A stretch of DNA of 64,000 nucleotides from Maridesulfovibrio salexigens DSM 2638 (GCF_000023445.1 NC_012881.1:2299501-2363500), one strand, 5' to 3'. Counted from the stretch's first letter, positions 26,415 to 36,306 are shown. The notes: generated by a model not told the origin, from the sequence alone. Translations and numbers: made by a program.

Positions 26415-28427
26415 TTAATCATGCAGGGCAAGCCGGGCATTGTTCCGGCCTTCTTCATCAAGTTTACGCATAACCGCGTCCGCGATTTCTTCAGGATCTT
26501 GCCCCGTCGCGGCATGGACTTGAATATCGTATTTATTGGAAATGGATTGCTGAGACTGACTTGAACGGAGTTCCACGGGCAGAGCTTGCGTTATGGTTTC
26601 GGTTCTGGCCTCGGCAACGGGCATGGACTTCTTCACGGTATCGCCGACTTTCGGCAATGGTTCTTCCTCTTCTTCATCGTCACCGAATCCAAAGAAGCTC
26701 CCAACACTGGAAACAACGCTTCCTACCGTATCAATCAGCCCGGAAAAGAAATCTTTGATAGGCTCCCAGTATTTCCAGATAAGCATAGCCCCGCCGACCA
26801 CGGCCCCGACAATCAAGCCGATAGGGTTAGCAGCAATAGCGGCACCGATAGCCTTAATTCCGGTAGCGACAAAGGGCAGGCTTTGCCCAACAGTTACCAG
26901 CGAACTTGCAAAGCTGACCATGCCGATAGTGGCTTTACCAGCCATAACCGCGCCGACTATCATGGCTACGTTTTCAATACCGCCTACAGCGGAGATAAAG
27001 CCAGCGACCATTGAGCCGACCTTGTACAGCCCTTTGCCGAAATCAATAACCGCCGGAATCATATCGCGCACAGTATCGCCTACGCCCATAAGATCGTCTT
27101 TGTGAGAACGGACATAGTCGGCAAGCTTGGGTGCATATTCGGAAATGAGCGGGGCCAGCGCGCCACCGATCAGGCCGGAAATTTCAGCGGCAACCGAACC
27201 GACCACCGTGGACATTTGCGAAAAGGCGGTATTGTAATCAGCCGCGCCCTTGCGCCCTTCTTCAGATAGAACATTTAACCGCTTTTGCTGATTTATGATT
27301 TCGTCCACGCCTTCCTTACGCGTCCGCAGATAGCCGAAAAATTTGTTAGCTTCGCCGCCCATAAGAATATCAGCGGCGGCTGAAGCCTGTTGTCCGTCCG
27401 GCATGGCCTTGATTGCCTCGGCTATGCGCTTGAACTGTTCTTCCGGGGCAATGCCTTGAAGCTCTTCAAAGGATAAGCCGAGCATTTCAAGGGACTCTTT
27501 AACCGGGGTAATCTCTTCAAGCCCGGCGGACTCACCCAGCTTGTTATTCATTTCTTCAATGAGGTCGCCCACGGTATCCACTTCAAACCCGGCTTCTTTG
27601 GCAATGCCTCCCCATGCCTGAAACTCTTCAGCGGATACACCCAAGGCCCGTGCAAGCTTGACCTGTTCGCCCGTGGCCTGATTCGCCATAGTAACCGCAG
27701 TGCCAACAGCGGCGGCCCCGGCAACTACAGTAGCCCCGACCATGCCCCCGGTGCGCGCCAAGTCGCCAACCTGCTGTTTCATCTTGCCGCCAGCTTTCAC
27801 AGCGGCGGACATTTTCTTATAAGCCTTGCGTGATTTATCAAGCTGGCGGGAAAGTTTGCGGTGCGCTCCGGTGAGGTTCTTAGTATCAACCCCGGCCTTT
27901 TCAAGTTCCGCCCCCAAGGAAGCAAGTTTTTTCTGATTGGCCTTGTATGCCTTGCCTGCTTTATCTGCGGCGGCTTCAGCGCGCTTGACTTCGTTCAGCA
28001 TTTTCTTTGTGGGCTTGGGGTGCTTCTGGTATTCCTTGCGGAGCTTGGAGGCATCCCGCTTTAATTCCCGGTAGGCTTTGCCGGATTCGCGCACGGCGGC
28101 AGGATCATACTGATTAAGCAAGTCCATTTTTGCACGGGCTTCCTTAAGTTCATCAGCATAAAGCGAAACATCGCCGGACAGCAGCTTCAGGGAATCCCCT
28201 ACCCTGCCTTGCCGGGCTTCTACTTCCTGAAGCGCGGAGCCGATCTTATCAAATACGGTTTCAGTTTCAGCCATACCGGAACTGAAGTCGCCGAAGCGGG
28301 AATCAGTATCTTTGACAGCATCGCCCACGGAAACAAGTCCACTTTGGACATTGCCCATAGAGCTACCAAAGGTGGACTTAACCGCGCCGCCTACTTCTAC
28401 GACTGCTGAATATTTCTTACTTGCCAT
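26415..28427 (-). CDS. Tail tape measure protein
   Basis: 670 residues. Coiled coil rich in Lys/Ala spans about residues 100-220, Gly/Ala-rich hydrophobic segments follow (about 225-245 and 460-560), and an EEEEEPLP acidic tract lies near 585. This is the usual layout of a P2 gpT-like tape measure. It sets tail length and forms a channel in the membrane. Its ATG overlaps the end of the frameshifted chaperone. Confidence 0.92.
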   Translation of the reverse strand: MASKKYSAVVEVGGAVKSTFGSSMGNVQSGLVSVGDAVKDTDSRFGDFSSGMAETETVFDKIGSALQEVEARQGRVGDSLKLLSGDVSLYADELKEARAKMDLLNQYDPAAVRESGKAYRELKRDASKLRKEYQKHPKPTKKMLNEVKRAEAAADKAGKAYKANQKKLASLGAELEKAGVDTKNLTGAHRKLSRQLDKSRKAYKKMSAAVKAGGKMKQQVGDLARTGGMVGATVVAGAAAVGTAVTMANQATGEQVKLARALGVSAEEFQAWGGIAKEAGFEVDTVGDLIEEMNNKLGESAGLEEITPVKESLEMLGLSFEELQGIAPEEQFKRIAEAIKAMPDGQQASAAADILMGGEANKFFGYLRTRKEGVDEIINQQKRLNVLSEEGRKGAADYNTAFSQMSTVVGSVAAEISGLIGGALAPLISEYAPKLADYVRSHKDDLMGVGDTVRDMIPAVIDFGKGLYKVGSMVAGFISAVGGIENVAMIVGAVMAGKATIGMVSFASSLVTVGQSLPFVATGIKAIGAAIAANPIGLIVGAVVGGAMLIWKYWEPIKDFFSGLIDTVGSVVSSVGSFFGFGDDEEEEEPLPKVGDTVKKSMPVAEARTETITQALPVELRSSQSQQSISNKYDIQVHAATGQDPEEIADAVMRKLDEEGRNNARLALHD

Positions 28428-28793
28428 TTTGAAGCCGCCTTACTTCCCGTACATCATGCAAAAAATCTACTGAATCCATGTCCATAATTTCGGCCCGGCT
28501 CCAGCCCGTGAAATGGGCCAGAGCCAGAACCGCGCGTCTTACTTCCTTCGGGTCTAGGACAAAAAAGACTTGTACTCCTTCTGAAGGGATTTGTAGTCTT
28601 TCATATCCAAATCCATGATGATTTCAGGCGAGACTTCGCAAAGGTTCGCAAATAGGTTTACTTCTATATCTTCATCAGACTTGCTTGATTTTTTAGAGGC
28701 CACCTGATCCCGCACTTTAGGTCGGCGCATTTCAAGAGTTTTGATTTCGGTGCCTTTGGACTCAACCGGATATTCAAGTGTGATAGTAGCCAT
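28417..28793 (-). CDS. Tail assembly chaperone, long frameshifted form (gpE+E')
   Basis: Reading gpE to the slippery site at 28566-28560 and shifting back one base gives a continuation FVLDPKEVRRAVLALAHFTG and then WSRAEIMDMDSVDFLHDVRE, ending at TAA 28417-28419. That extension has the family signature of gpE' (HFTGWS..EIM.M). It overlaps the tape measure start by 11 bases. Gene order FII-E-E'-T matches P2. The product length is about 125 residues. Confidence 0.85.
28554..28793 (-). CDS. Tail assembly chaperone, short form (gpE)
   Basis: 79 residues: MATITLEYPVESKGTEIKTLEMRRPKVRDQ... with the LCEVSPEIIMDLDMKDYKSLQ end seen in the P2 gpE/tail chaperone family. It ends at TAG two codons after the slippery heptamer. 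Confidence 0.9.
   Translation of the reverse strand: MATITLEYPVESKGTEIKTLEMRRPKVRDQVASKKSSKSDEDIEVNLFANLCEVSPEIIMDLDMKDYKSLQKEYKSFLS
28560..28566 (-). other. Programmed -1 frameshift site T_TTT_TTG
   Basis: On the minus strand codons read TCT TTT TTG TCC TAG. T_TTT_TTG is the slippery heptamer used by P2 gene E. The -1 frame stays open for about 47 codons. Confidence 0.88.
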
Positions 28794-28796
28794 TGC

Positions 28797-29306
28797 TTAC
28801 AATCCTAATGCCTTACGGCGCTCTTCAAGTTGATCCACGCCATTAATTTTTCGAACCATGTTACGAACGTCGATCTCGTGGAGAACGACATCTCCTTGTT
28901 CACGTTTGTAGTAATCAAGCTTAATGGTGAAAGTCTGAGTATTGCTTTCTCCGGGCTTCCAATCTCCATCTTCAATATCAGAGATCAGGCCGCGCATATT
29001 GATTACTACCGGGGTTACGGTGCCGTCCCACGATTCAACGGAACCGCGCGCGGTCATCTGCGGTTTTTCACCTACAGCGACACCCCACAGGGTCAGCACT
29101 TCGGGAAAATGTCCGGTCAGGACAAAGGAGGCTTCAAGGGGTTCCATACCCATTTCAACAGCTACGGAGGTATCCATACCCCCGGCGCGGTGGTCGTTGG
29201 TTTTGAGGGAGAGTTTAGGCGGCTTGAAAGATTCAATGTTCCCAGCATAACCGCGACCATCAACTTTTAATTCCAAGTCCTTCAGAACATTATCTGCAAC
29301 ACCCAT
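28797..29306 (-). CDS. Major tail tube protein (P2 FII)
   Basis: 169 residues of the phage tail tube FII family (EMGMEPLEASFVLTGHFPEVL, VAVGEKPQMTARGSVESWDG, MRGLISDIEDGDWKPGE). It polymerises as the inner tube below the sheath. It follows the sheath gene without gap. Confidence 0.95.
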   Translation of the reverse strand: MGVADNVLKDLELKVDGRGYAGNIESFKPPKLSLKTNDHRAGGMDTSVAVEMGMEPLEASFVLTGHFPEVLTLWGVAVGEKPQMTARGSVESWDGTVTPVVINMRGLISDIEDGDWKPGESNTQTFTIKLDYYKREQGDVVLHEIDVRNMVRKINGVDQLEERRKALGL

Positions 29307-30497
29307 TTAAAATACCTCCTCAAAGTAATCATTAACCATACGGCTCTGAAAGGTGATGCGTTCAGCCGGGGCAGGCGCGGTGAAAGCAAAGTCAAAATAG
29401 ACATGGCCCGCTGCAAGCTGATCCGGGCTATTGAGTTCGGGGTCGGCCCAGCATTCACCGCCAAGAATCGCCCCCTTGTTTTTCAGGTTGCGCAGGTAAT
29501 TGTTTACGCCTTCAACCACGTCTTCGAAGTAAGTTTTTGTGATATTGCGATCCACGGCCCAAAGGTGAGCCTGAAGCAGGGATTCGTTGATCATGTCCGC
29601 AGTACGGCGCACGGAAATGAAAGCCCACTTGGGATCACTGCCGCAAAGACGGTTACCCCAGAGCTGGAAGCCATCTTCATTGATGATTGTGGCCACATTC
29701 TTTTCGTTAAGCAGATTGGCCCGGCAATTTGCATCACCGAGAGCGAAATCAACCGGACGGGATGTGCCGGAAATGCCCATAATTCCCTGATTGGAAGGCG
29801 ACCACCAAAAGCCCTTGTCATTATCCATTTTGGCAATCAGGCCAGCGATACGCGCGGAAGGCGGTTCATTTTCATAAACACCATTGCGGAACACCTTCAC
29901 CCACGGGTCAACCATGTAACAGCGTCCGCCAAGCTGGTTTTCCATGGCGATTGCATCGGCATCGTTAGTGTTGGGGCCATCCACCAGCACGATTGCCCGC
30001 AGACGGTTTGCAATCCCTTCCAGTTCCGCTACCACGGGATTTTTAAGGAATGTGCCGGGATTCTCGCTGTCTTCGTCCTGCTGGTGCGTGAAGCCCGGAG
30101 CCAACAACAGACGCGGAGTAAAACCAACGGCAGACTTGCAACCAAGCAGGGCCTGAACACCTTTATATTCTCCGGTGTTTTCATCTACGCCGCCGAGAAC
30201 GTTGGTCATGGTGGCGGCAATATCCGCACCTTCTTCAACGCGGATCACGATCACAACCGCGCCAATCTGGTCAAAGATTGCATCAATGGCATTAGGCAGA
30301 GTTCCGCTAGTGCCAAGCTTTGCAGCTTCGCGGCGGTTGCCCGCAATCATGGTCGGCTTGTTAATGGGAAATGCGGCTGCATCAGCATCCGGCGCGGTGC
30401 CGATAATGCCGATAACCGAAGAGCGCACCGTGCGAATAGTGCGCGGGCCACTGTCAATTTCAATGACTTCTACGCCATGAAGAAAATTTTCACCCAT
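29307..30497 (-). CDS. Tail sheath protein (P2 FI)
   Basis: 396 residues. The start HGVEVIEIDSGPRTIRTVRSSVIGIIGTAPDADAAAFP is cut short here as the standard sheath N-terminus; VALI-type core GFWWSPSNQGIMGISGTSRPVDF and the end ERITFQSRMVND fit the family. It forms the contractile tail. Confidence 0.96.
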   Translation of the reverse strand: MGENFLHGVEVIEIDSGPRTIRTVRSSVIGIIGTAPDADAAAFPINKPTMIAGNRREAAKLGTSGTLPNAIDAIFDQIGAVVIVIRVEEGADIAATMTNVLGGVDENTGEYKGVQALLGCKSAVGFTPRLLLAPGFTHQQDEDSENPGTFLKNPVVAELEGIANRLRAIVLVDGPNTNDADAIAMENQLGGRCYMVDPWVKVFRNGVYENEPPSARIAGLIAKMDNDKGFWWSPSNQGIMGISGTSRPVDFALGDANCRANLLNEKNVATIINEDGFQLWGNRLCGSDPKWAFISVRRTADMINESLLQAHLWAVDRNITKTYFEDVVEGVNNYLRNLKNKGAILGGECWADPELNSPDQLAAGHVYFDFAFTAPAPAERITFQSRMVNDYFEEVF

Positions 30498-30506
30498 GAC
30501 TGTCTC

Positions 30507-30803
30507 CTATTCGTTGTTATGGCCCATCAGGATAGTACGGACGATGCCCGCCATATCCTCAGACGCGGCCTTGAGTTCTTCAAAATTTGAAGCATTGCTG
30601 ATTTCTGTTTCAGCGTTAGCAAAAGCGGTGCGGGTATCGGCAGAAATCAGCCCGGTATCAATTGCACGGGTTTTCACCTTCACCGCCTTTTCCGCACCGG
30701 GAATAATCATTTCAGAAGTTGCCCGGAATTCACCAAGGATCAGCGGTGCAAGCTCCGCCGCCAGCAACTTCTTTTCATCAAGTGTCATGCTGTTAAGATT
30801 CAT
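30507..30803 (-). CDS. Hypothetical protein between tail fibre and sheath (fibre chaperone position)
   Basis: 98 residues, all-helical and charged (MTLDEKKLLAAELAPLILGEFRATSEMI...). No family recognised. It is three bases after the tail fibre gene, the place where P2-like phages keep the fibre assembly chaperone gpG; that role is inferred from position only. Confidence 0.75.
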   Translation of the reverse strand: MNLNSMTLDEKKLLAAELAPLILGEFRATSEMIIPGAEKAVKVKTRAIDTGLISADTRTAFANAETEISNASNFEELKAASEDMAGIVRTILMGHNNE

Positions 30804-30806
30804 GGT

Positions 30807-33596
30807 TTACGCTCCTTGTTTCCAAGTATCGCACTGGGTTTCGCTAATGCGGGTTTCGGAATCTTTTTGAAGGTCGGACGCACCAATAGCCACCCGGCGG
30901 AACGGTGTTGCCGGGGTAATCTTTTCGGATTCCAAGAGAATGAAATCCGGGCGGTCTGTGTCGGTATCAGTACCGAGAGTGGCGTTTGCTACCGGGATTT
31001 CATTGAAATCTGCGGCGGTAAATGCAGTTCCTGCCGGGCCTGTGGCGGCGGTGAGTTTGGGTATAAACTTTGCGCGGGACGGGGCTTCGATCAATCCTGC
31101 TGCAGAAATATCGGATTTAAACAATGGAGCGGTTACACTAGCAGTATAAATAGTATCTGTTATCCAGTTGTATCCTCCACCATCATCTGTTTCGGACATA
31201 ACGATGACACTGCCGTTATACGCCATGCCGTAATAACGCTGCCCGGTATTAACTCCCTCAAATCCTTTAGTGTAAACGTTAATCTTCACTAGTCCGACAG
31301 TATCGCCTGTAGTATTTGTGGCATAAATGTGATCACCGACTAGCAGCAAATTAAATATACCCGTGTAGTTTTGACTTTCATCTTCGGTATTGTTGTAGAA
31401 TAACGTCCATGTTTTCCCATTATCACTAGATTCATATATATTACTAGCATATGCACAGAAAAAGATTTTCCCTGAGGGCTTATGTTCTACAAAACCCCAC
31501 GCTTCACTGACTGACATACCTGTTGATGCTGTTTCTAACCATGTTTCACCATAGTCATCAGTGTACGCAATTGTACCAGCAGAGGCTTTATAGACGATAT
31601 ATCGTCCGGTACTTGTTATGAATCCTTCTCTACAACCTGCGCTTATGGATGGCTGAGAAAATGCAACTCCATAATTGTTACTCCAATAGAGCCGACCTTC
31701 TGCAATAACAAATATATATTTGGCATCAGCACTAGCCACGAGACTTCTATACGGGCGAGGTGCCGGATATGTATCACTAAATACCGCATTTGAACTTTTC
31801 AGTTCAAATGTTTCGCCGCGATCATAAGAAATGTACACATGACCAACAGTCAAAACTGCCAAGTGCCCTAAATCAGTTACACATGCACCAAGCACTTTAG
31901 TTGAAAACGTCTTGCATATGGTCCATGTCTGTCCATCATCAATAGATTTACGCACATCGAATATGTTAGATTGATAATGGCCTACAGCATATAATTCTGT
32001 TCCAGCGGCGGGGTTGCAGACAATTCGTCTACCAGTCCATTCAGCGGACCAATCAGGAGGTTGGATAGCAACGACCTGATCCCAATTATTTACAGTAACA
32101 TCAGTAACATTGCCCAGTGTGACAATTTTACCGCCGTTGATAGCCACACGTTTCCCGGCAATCAATTCTGTTGAGGATACAAGTTCTGTTGCGCTGGTAT
32201 CCGGTTTCAAATCAATATCCGCACCACCTCGAATTTTTCCACGTAATTTAAAACTGGCCCAATCCCCTTCTTCCGCACCCTGATCCACGCCGTTGGAACG
32301 AAGCGCGGCATCATCTGCCAAGGCAACCCCGGCAGCGGAAGCGTTGTCGTAGCCATCCCAGCTAGTGAAACTGATTGCTTCATCACCAATGATAAAAGCA
32401 GCGGCGGTGTGAAATGAGGTTGCAATGGACCATTCCGACCAGCCCAGAGCCGCCCCTTTGTAACGGACTTCCCAAACATAATCGCCGGACACTAACAGCA
32501 ACCCAGCGGGGAAATCATATTCGACAACCGCGCCTAGTTCCGGCGACAGGTGCAACACCGTATCACCTATGCGCATACGGTATTGCGTAGCTTCATGAAT
32601 ATCGACAGCATCACCGACAACGGCAAAGGGGCCGGATATCAATTTAGGGCATTCCATTACCCCGGTTGCGCCATTGGACGGCGAAACGTTAACGGGCCGG
32701 GCCACGTAATTAAACACGTTGCGAGTTTCAAAAATAAAGACTTCAGACCATTCGGAAATCTGCCCGGTGTTCAACCTGCGGCGGTAGCGGATTTTATATT
32801 TTGTTTTCCCGGCCTGAAGCATTCCGGCGGGCTGTTCATAGCCTGCGGCAATGGTGGTCAGGAAACCGGAGTCATGAACAGGATTTGCAAAGGTTCCGGT
32901 TTCAAGATCAATCTGAACCTGAATAGCTTCCTCGCTTGTGCCTTCAAACACAGGCGCGAACTGGCGGAAACGATAGATAGGTGTTTCGCCTATGTTCTCG
33001 GCTCCATCCAACGGGAAAAGGATTTCCGGGGTTCCGGTAGCAAGACGACCCAGCAGATCGGGGTGTGCTTCGGGGTTCGTATTATGGTCGCCGATGTCAT
33101 CATGAGTAGCCAGCAACACCGGGGATTGATTAACAGTGATTTCCTTTGCAAGACCCGTCAAAACAGCCATTTTGAAAATTTTTTCCAACGGAGCCGCATT
33201 CGCAGGAAGGGCCGGAATGTAATCTGACCGATCACCCGCATAATCAACAGCGAAAAGGATTTCGCCTCTTGTGGGATGATCCGCAAAAATTCCAATTTCC
33301 CTTAAAGCAAAGCCGTCTTGAAGCCCTGCATTAGTCAGAAAAACACTTACTTCATACATCCCCACAGGTTCATCACCTTTTGGGATAGATACGGGCTTCA
33401 CTGATTCTGGACTGATAGCAAGGGACATTGCTTCATTTACCAATGCTTCCATTTCCGCCGGGGAATCTACTTGTTCTTGATTCCATACGCCGGACCCGAC
33501 CGCCGCGCGGGTAAAATTGAGAGTTACACCAGTTCCCAATAGCCCAAGCAGTTCTAACCCGTAGCGGGTGGGTACTGTTCCGATAAAATCTGCCAT
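30807..33596 (-). CDS. Tail fibre protein with Asp-box (BNR) repeats
   Basis: 929 residues. The N-terminal 160 residues are the phage tail-collar fibre domain that joins the baseplate (FIGTVPTRYGLELLGLLGTG). Fibronectin-like parts with ISEWSEVFIFET and WSEWSIATSF follow (about 200-400). Five Asp-box motifs lie at 551-558 (SIDDGQTW), 590-597, 639-646, 679-686 and 733-740 (SSDNGKTW), indicating a beta-propeller. The propeller probably binds a host surface glycan; sialidase-type catalysis is not shown. Confidence 0.85.
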   Translation of the reverse strand: MADFIGTVPTRYGLELLGLLGTGVTLNFTRAAVGSGVWNQEQVDSPAEMEALVNEAMSLAISPESVKPVSIPKGDEPVGMYEVSVFLTNAGLQDGFALREIGIFADHPTRGEILFAVDYAGDRSDYIPALPANAAPLEKIFKMAVLTGLAKEITVNQSPVLLATHDDIGDHNTNPEAHPDLLGRLATGTPEILFPLDGAENIGETPIYRFRQFAPVFEGTSEEAIQVQIDLETGTFANPVHDSGFLTTIAAGYEQPAGMLQAGKTKYKIRYRRRLNTGQISEWSEVFIFETRNVFNYVARPVNVSPSNGATGVMECPKLISGPFAVVGDAVDIHEATQYRMRIGDTVLHLSPELGAVVEYDFPAGLLLVSGDYVWEVRYKGAALGWSEWSIATSFHTAAAFIIGDEAISFTSWDGYDNASAAGVALADDAALRSNGVDQGAEEGDWASFKLRGKIRGGADIDLKPDTSATELVSSTELIAGKRVAINGGKIVTLGNVTDVTVNNWDQVVAIQPPDWSAEWTGRRIVCNPAAGTELYAVGHYQSNIFDVRKSIDDGQTWTICKTFSTKVLGACVTDLGHLAVLTVGHVYISYDRGETFELKSSNAVFSDTYPAPRPYRSLVASADAKYIFVIAEGRLYWSNNYGVAFSQPSISAGCREGFITSTGRYIVYKASAGTIAYTDDYGETWLETASTGMSVSEAWGFVEHKPSGKIFFCAYASNIYESSDNGKTWTLFYNNTEDESQNYTGIFNLLLVGDHIYATNTTGDTVGLVKINVYTKGFEGVNTGQRYYGMAYNGSVIVMSETDDGGGYNWITDTIYTASVTAPLFKSDISAAGLIEAPSRAKFIPKLTAATGPAGTAFTAADFNEIPVANATLGTDTDTDRPDFILLESEKITPATPFRRVAIGASDLQKDSETRISETQCDTWKQGA

Positions 33597-33597
33597 A

Positions 33598-34290
33598 CTA
33601 AACCTCCCGAACGGGGATAGTTGTTATATCAACTTGCTGCATGGTTATGCCCATGCCCAATTCAATAGGTGCGATGTTTATTTTTGAATCCCTAATGCCA
33701 ACCTTGATTATGTCCGCCTGAGTTATGGCAACCCCGGCATAGGTTTGAATGGGATTAACCTTGATTCCAAAACGGTGGGGAATATGCTGCACATCACCAG
33801 TGCGGACATTGCCCCCTGCAAACATGTTGTTTGTAAGGACTGAATGAAATTGAATTGATTCAAGGTGTGATCGGGTATTCTTGGCAACCATAACCGCTTC
33901 AATCATTTCCAGATAAATAGCCTCAGTAATCCCGGTTTCAGTGCTGACCTTGAACTTGTATTCGTCACCGTCATATTCAAACCATTCAAGCACACGCGCT
34001 TCATAGCCGAGAGCGGAAAGGTAATTTTCAACGGCAACCGGAGTTCCCTTTTTACGGTGTATGGCAATGCTGGCCTTGATAACGGCGCGTTTTTGAGCTT
34101 CGGACCATTCATCTTTCCAGAGATCAACGGACAAGGCCCAAGCCAGCCACGGCAGGAAAACAACCGGGCATTTATCCGGGTTCCAGAGATCACGGATAGG
34201 CACGGGAATAGATTCAATTCGCTTGCCTGTAGCCTTGGATAAGGCGCGTTCTTGCGGGGTTGCGTTGATGGGCAAAAGGTCTTGTGTCAT
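33598..34290 (-). CDS. Baseplate/tail protein I (P2 gpI)
   Basis: 230 residues of the tail protein I family: LLPINATPQERALSKATGKR, PVVFLPWLAWALSVDLWKDEW and HRKKGTPVAVENYLSALGY are typical. ATG 34290 overlaps the stop of gpJ (TAATG); the frame extends ten residues upstream without reason. Confidence 0.92.
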   Translation of the reverse strand: MTQDLLPINATPQERALSKATGKRIESIPVPIRDLWNPDKCPVVFLPWLAWALSVDLWKDEWSEAQKRAVIKASIAIHRKKGTPVAVENYLSALGYEARVLEWFEYDGDEYKFKVSTETGITEAIYLEMIEAVMVAKNTRSHLESIQFHSVLTNNMFAGGNVRTGDVQHIPHRFGIKVNPIQTYAGVAITQADIIKVGIRDSKINIAPIELGMGITMQQVDITTIPVREV

Positions 34291-35168
34291 TAGCCCACCT
34301 CGACTGTTATTGCAGTGCAATATGCGGCCTGCTGTTTCTGCATAGCCAGATCAGCAACCGGGGAAATGAGTTCTACCCGCGCCACGCCCTCAACATGCAG
34401 GGCGGCATAAATGCCGGAAAGCGGCACAGTTCCGCCGAGAACGTGCCGGGCGGTGACGAATTCGGATACAGCCTGCCATGCAGTTTCAACCACAGCAGCC
34501 GGGGCCGGGCCGGACTGAATGTAAAGTTTTGCATTAACAGCATAGTCTACTATTTCAGCAGGTTTGACCGTGACATGATCGGTTAAGGGTCTGATTTCAC
34601 GGTCATTGACCACGCTATCAACTGCGGTCAGGATTTCGGAATCAGGAATGCCGTTACCGTCACGGCTCAACACATAAACATCTACATGTCCCGGTGTAGG
34701 AGTAAGAGCCTTTGCACCTCGGACAGCCGGAACGGTCAGGGCATAAAATTCGTATGCGCCATCAGGCCCCGCAACAGAAAAGGATTCCGGGGCCAACTGG
34801 ACGCGGGCGCGGAATTCTTCATCCTCTTCATAGGTAGGGGCAACAGGCGGGCTTGCATCGGGATCACCGGGATCAAGTACTTTGCGTGTAACCGGAGCCA
34901 GCGCGCCGAGGTTATCAAGATCGGCTTTAAGCGCAGTAGCAACCATGCAGGCGCGCACACCTTCATTTACCCGCTGGCGAAGGTTGATTTCCCGGTAAGC
35001 TACGACCTGCAAAAGAGCCTGAATAGGATCAGATTCAAGTACAGCCGTATATTCAGGACATTCAGCGGTGTAATCTGCAACGGTTTCCTGAATAATGGTT
35101 TCAACGTCCAGCACTTCAACGGCATCAGGGACCGGAACTTTTGACATATCAATGGGGGTATTGCTCAT
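34290..35168 (-). CDS. Baseplate assembly protein J (P2 gpJ)
   Basis: 292 residues: LDVETIIQETVADYTAECPEYTAVLESDPI and VAYREINLRQRVNEGVRACM mark the baseplate J family, which forms the wedge. It overlaps gpW by four bases. Confidence 0.93.
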   Translation of the reverse strand: MSNTPIDMSKVPVPDAVEVLDVETIIQETVADYTAECPEYTAVLESDPIQALLQVVAYREINLRQRVNEGVRACMVATALKADLDNLGALAPVTRKVLDPGDPDASPPVAPTYEEDEEFRARVQLAPESFSVAGPDGAYEFYALTVPAVRGAKALTPTPGHVDVYVLSRDGNGIPDSEILTAVDSVVNDREIRPLTDHVTVKPAEIVDYAVNAKLYIQSGPAPAAVVETAWQAVSEFVTARHVLGGTVPLSGIYAALHVEGVARVELISPVADLAMQKQQAAYCTAITVEVG

Positions 35169-35506
35169 GCCGCACGTACCCCCTCAAGTTTGATTTCTTC
35201 ACCGTTGGGCAAATATTTGCCCTCAAGATCAATGACAATGTTACCGTCAGCATTTGCGCTAACGATTGCTATTTTCGTGAGCTTGTAGCGCGGTTCCCAT
35301 TTATCAAGGGCTTCAGCTACGGCACTGAAAACTTCAATGGCAAAGTTCTTATCCTGCGGGCGGTCCACCAGTTTGAACAACCGGGAACCAAAGTCCCGGC
35401 GCACAACACGCGAACCGATAGGAGTTGTCAGAATCCGGGAAATGGATTGCTTCAGGTGGGCAATACCGCCGAGAGCTTCACCAGTAACAGCATTTACGCC
35501 ATTCAT
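35165..35506 (-). CDS. Baseplate wedge protein (P2 gpW / gp25-like)
   Basis: 113 residues: ISRILTTPIGSRVVRRDFGS and EALDKWEPRYKLTKIAI are signature stretches of the gp25-like baseplate family. It connects wedge and hub. Confidence 0.93.
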   Translation of the reverse strand: MNGVNAVTGEALGGIAHLKQSISRILTTPIGSRVVRRDFGSRLFKLVDRPQDKNFAIEVFSAVAEALDKWEPRYKLTKIAIVSANADGNIVIDLEGKYLPNGEEIKLEGVRAA

Positions 35507-36306
35507 GATGCACCCCCGACAGGTTCTTCAATATTGGGGTGAACATGGTGTTGCAGGGAAACGCCTTGCGAAACGGTGTCGCCGTCTTTCTGAATGAAAT
35601 TCCCTTCACGATGGATGATTTCACCGTAGAATTCAGCACCGCCACCGTGGGTAGAATTGCCATGAGTTATGGGGCCGTCAAAGACCAACTGCGGAGCGGA
35701 AAGCGTAACACGGGTTGCGCTGTTGATTATAACTTCGCCCTGAACATCAAGAACGACTTTGCCGCCCACGGTGCGCTGAACATCCCCACCAACATCAACG
35801 GAAACATTGCCGCCGATTGTATCAGTGCGATTGCTATCAATATTGGTGAATGCGTCCCGGTCAATATTCCAAAAGACATCCCGGTGAACCTGCACGGACA
35901 TATCCTTGTCGATTTCGCGCTGTTCAAAGCCGGGGATATAAGCATGTAAAATATGATTTTCGCGGTCATATTCGAGAATCGCGCCGTCTTCATAGGTAGT
36001 ACGATGAATAGTGGGACGATCAGCCGGGGCAGGATGATTAGTTGAAAACATAGCACCAAGCACCACGCCGCCGGAAGTTTCACCGGAAGGCGAAAGAACT
36101 ACAACCTGCTCCCCTACTTCCGGTGCCCACCATGTGTGGTCGCCGCCAGCACGAAAGGTAATCCAAGGAAGCCAATCAGAAACGGCAGTACCAAAGGCCA
36201 CGCGAACGCGGGCTTTCTGATAATCGGCCTCGGCAACGGTTCCAATACGAATAACGTTTGCTAGGCGGCGGTCTGTTTCGGAATTACGGAAGTTCGAATT
36301 CTTCAT
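35503..36306 (-). CDS. Baseplate spike protein (P2 gpV)
   Basis: 267 residues. An OB-fold (about 15-100, NVIRIGTVAEADYQKARVRVAFG) is followed by a triple beta-helix repeat (VGGDVQRTVGGKVVLDVQGEV). The C-terminal SLQHHVHPN has the His-x-His that binds iron at the spike tip. It pierces the outer membrane. Confidence 0.92.
   Translation of the reverse strand: MKNSNFRNSETDRRLANVIRIGTVAEADYQKARVRVAFGTAVSDWLPWITFRAGGDHTWWAPEVGEQVVVLSPSGETSGGVVLGAMFSTNHPAPADRPTIHRTTYEDGAILEYDRENHILHAYIPGFEQREIDKDMSVQVHRDVFWNIDRDAFTNIDSNRTDTIGGNVSVDVGGDVQRTVGGKVVLDVQGEVIINSATRVTLSAPQLVFDGPITHGNSTHGGGAEFYGEIIHREGNFIQKDGDTVSQGVSLQHHVHPNIEEPVGGAS

Noticed and set aside
29403-30590. 395-codon plus-strand frame opposite the tail sheath gene
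   Set aside because: It is the antisense of a clear sheath gene with GC-rich third positions; no start signals or recognisable protein features.
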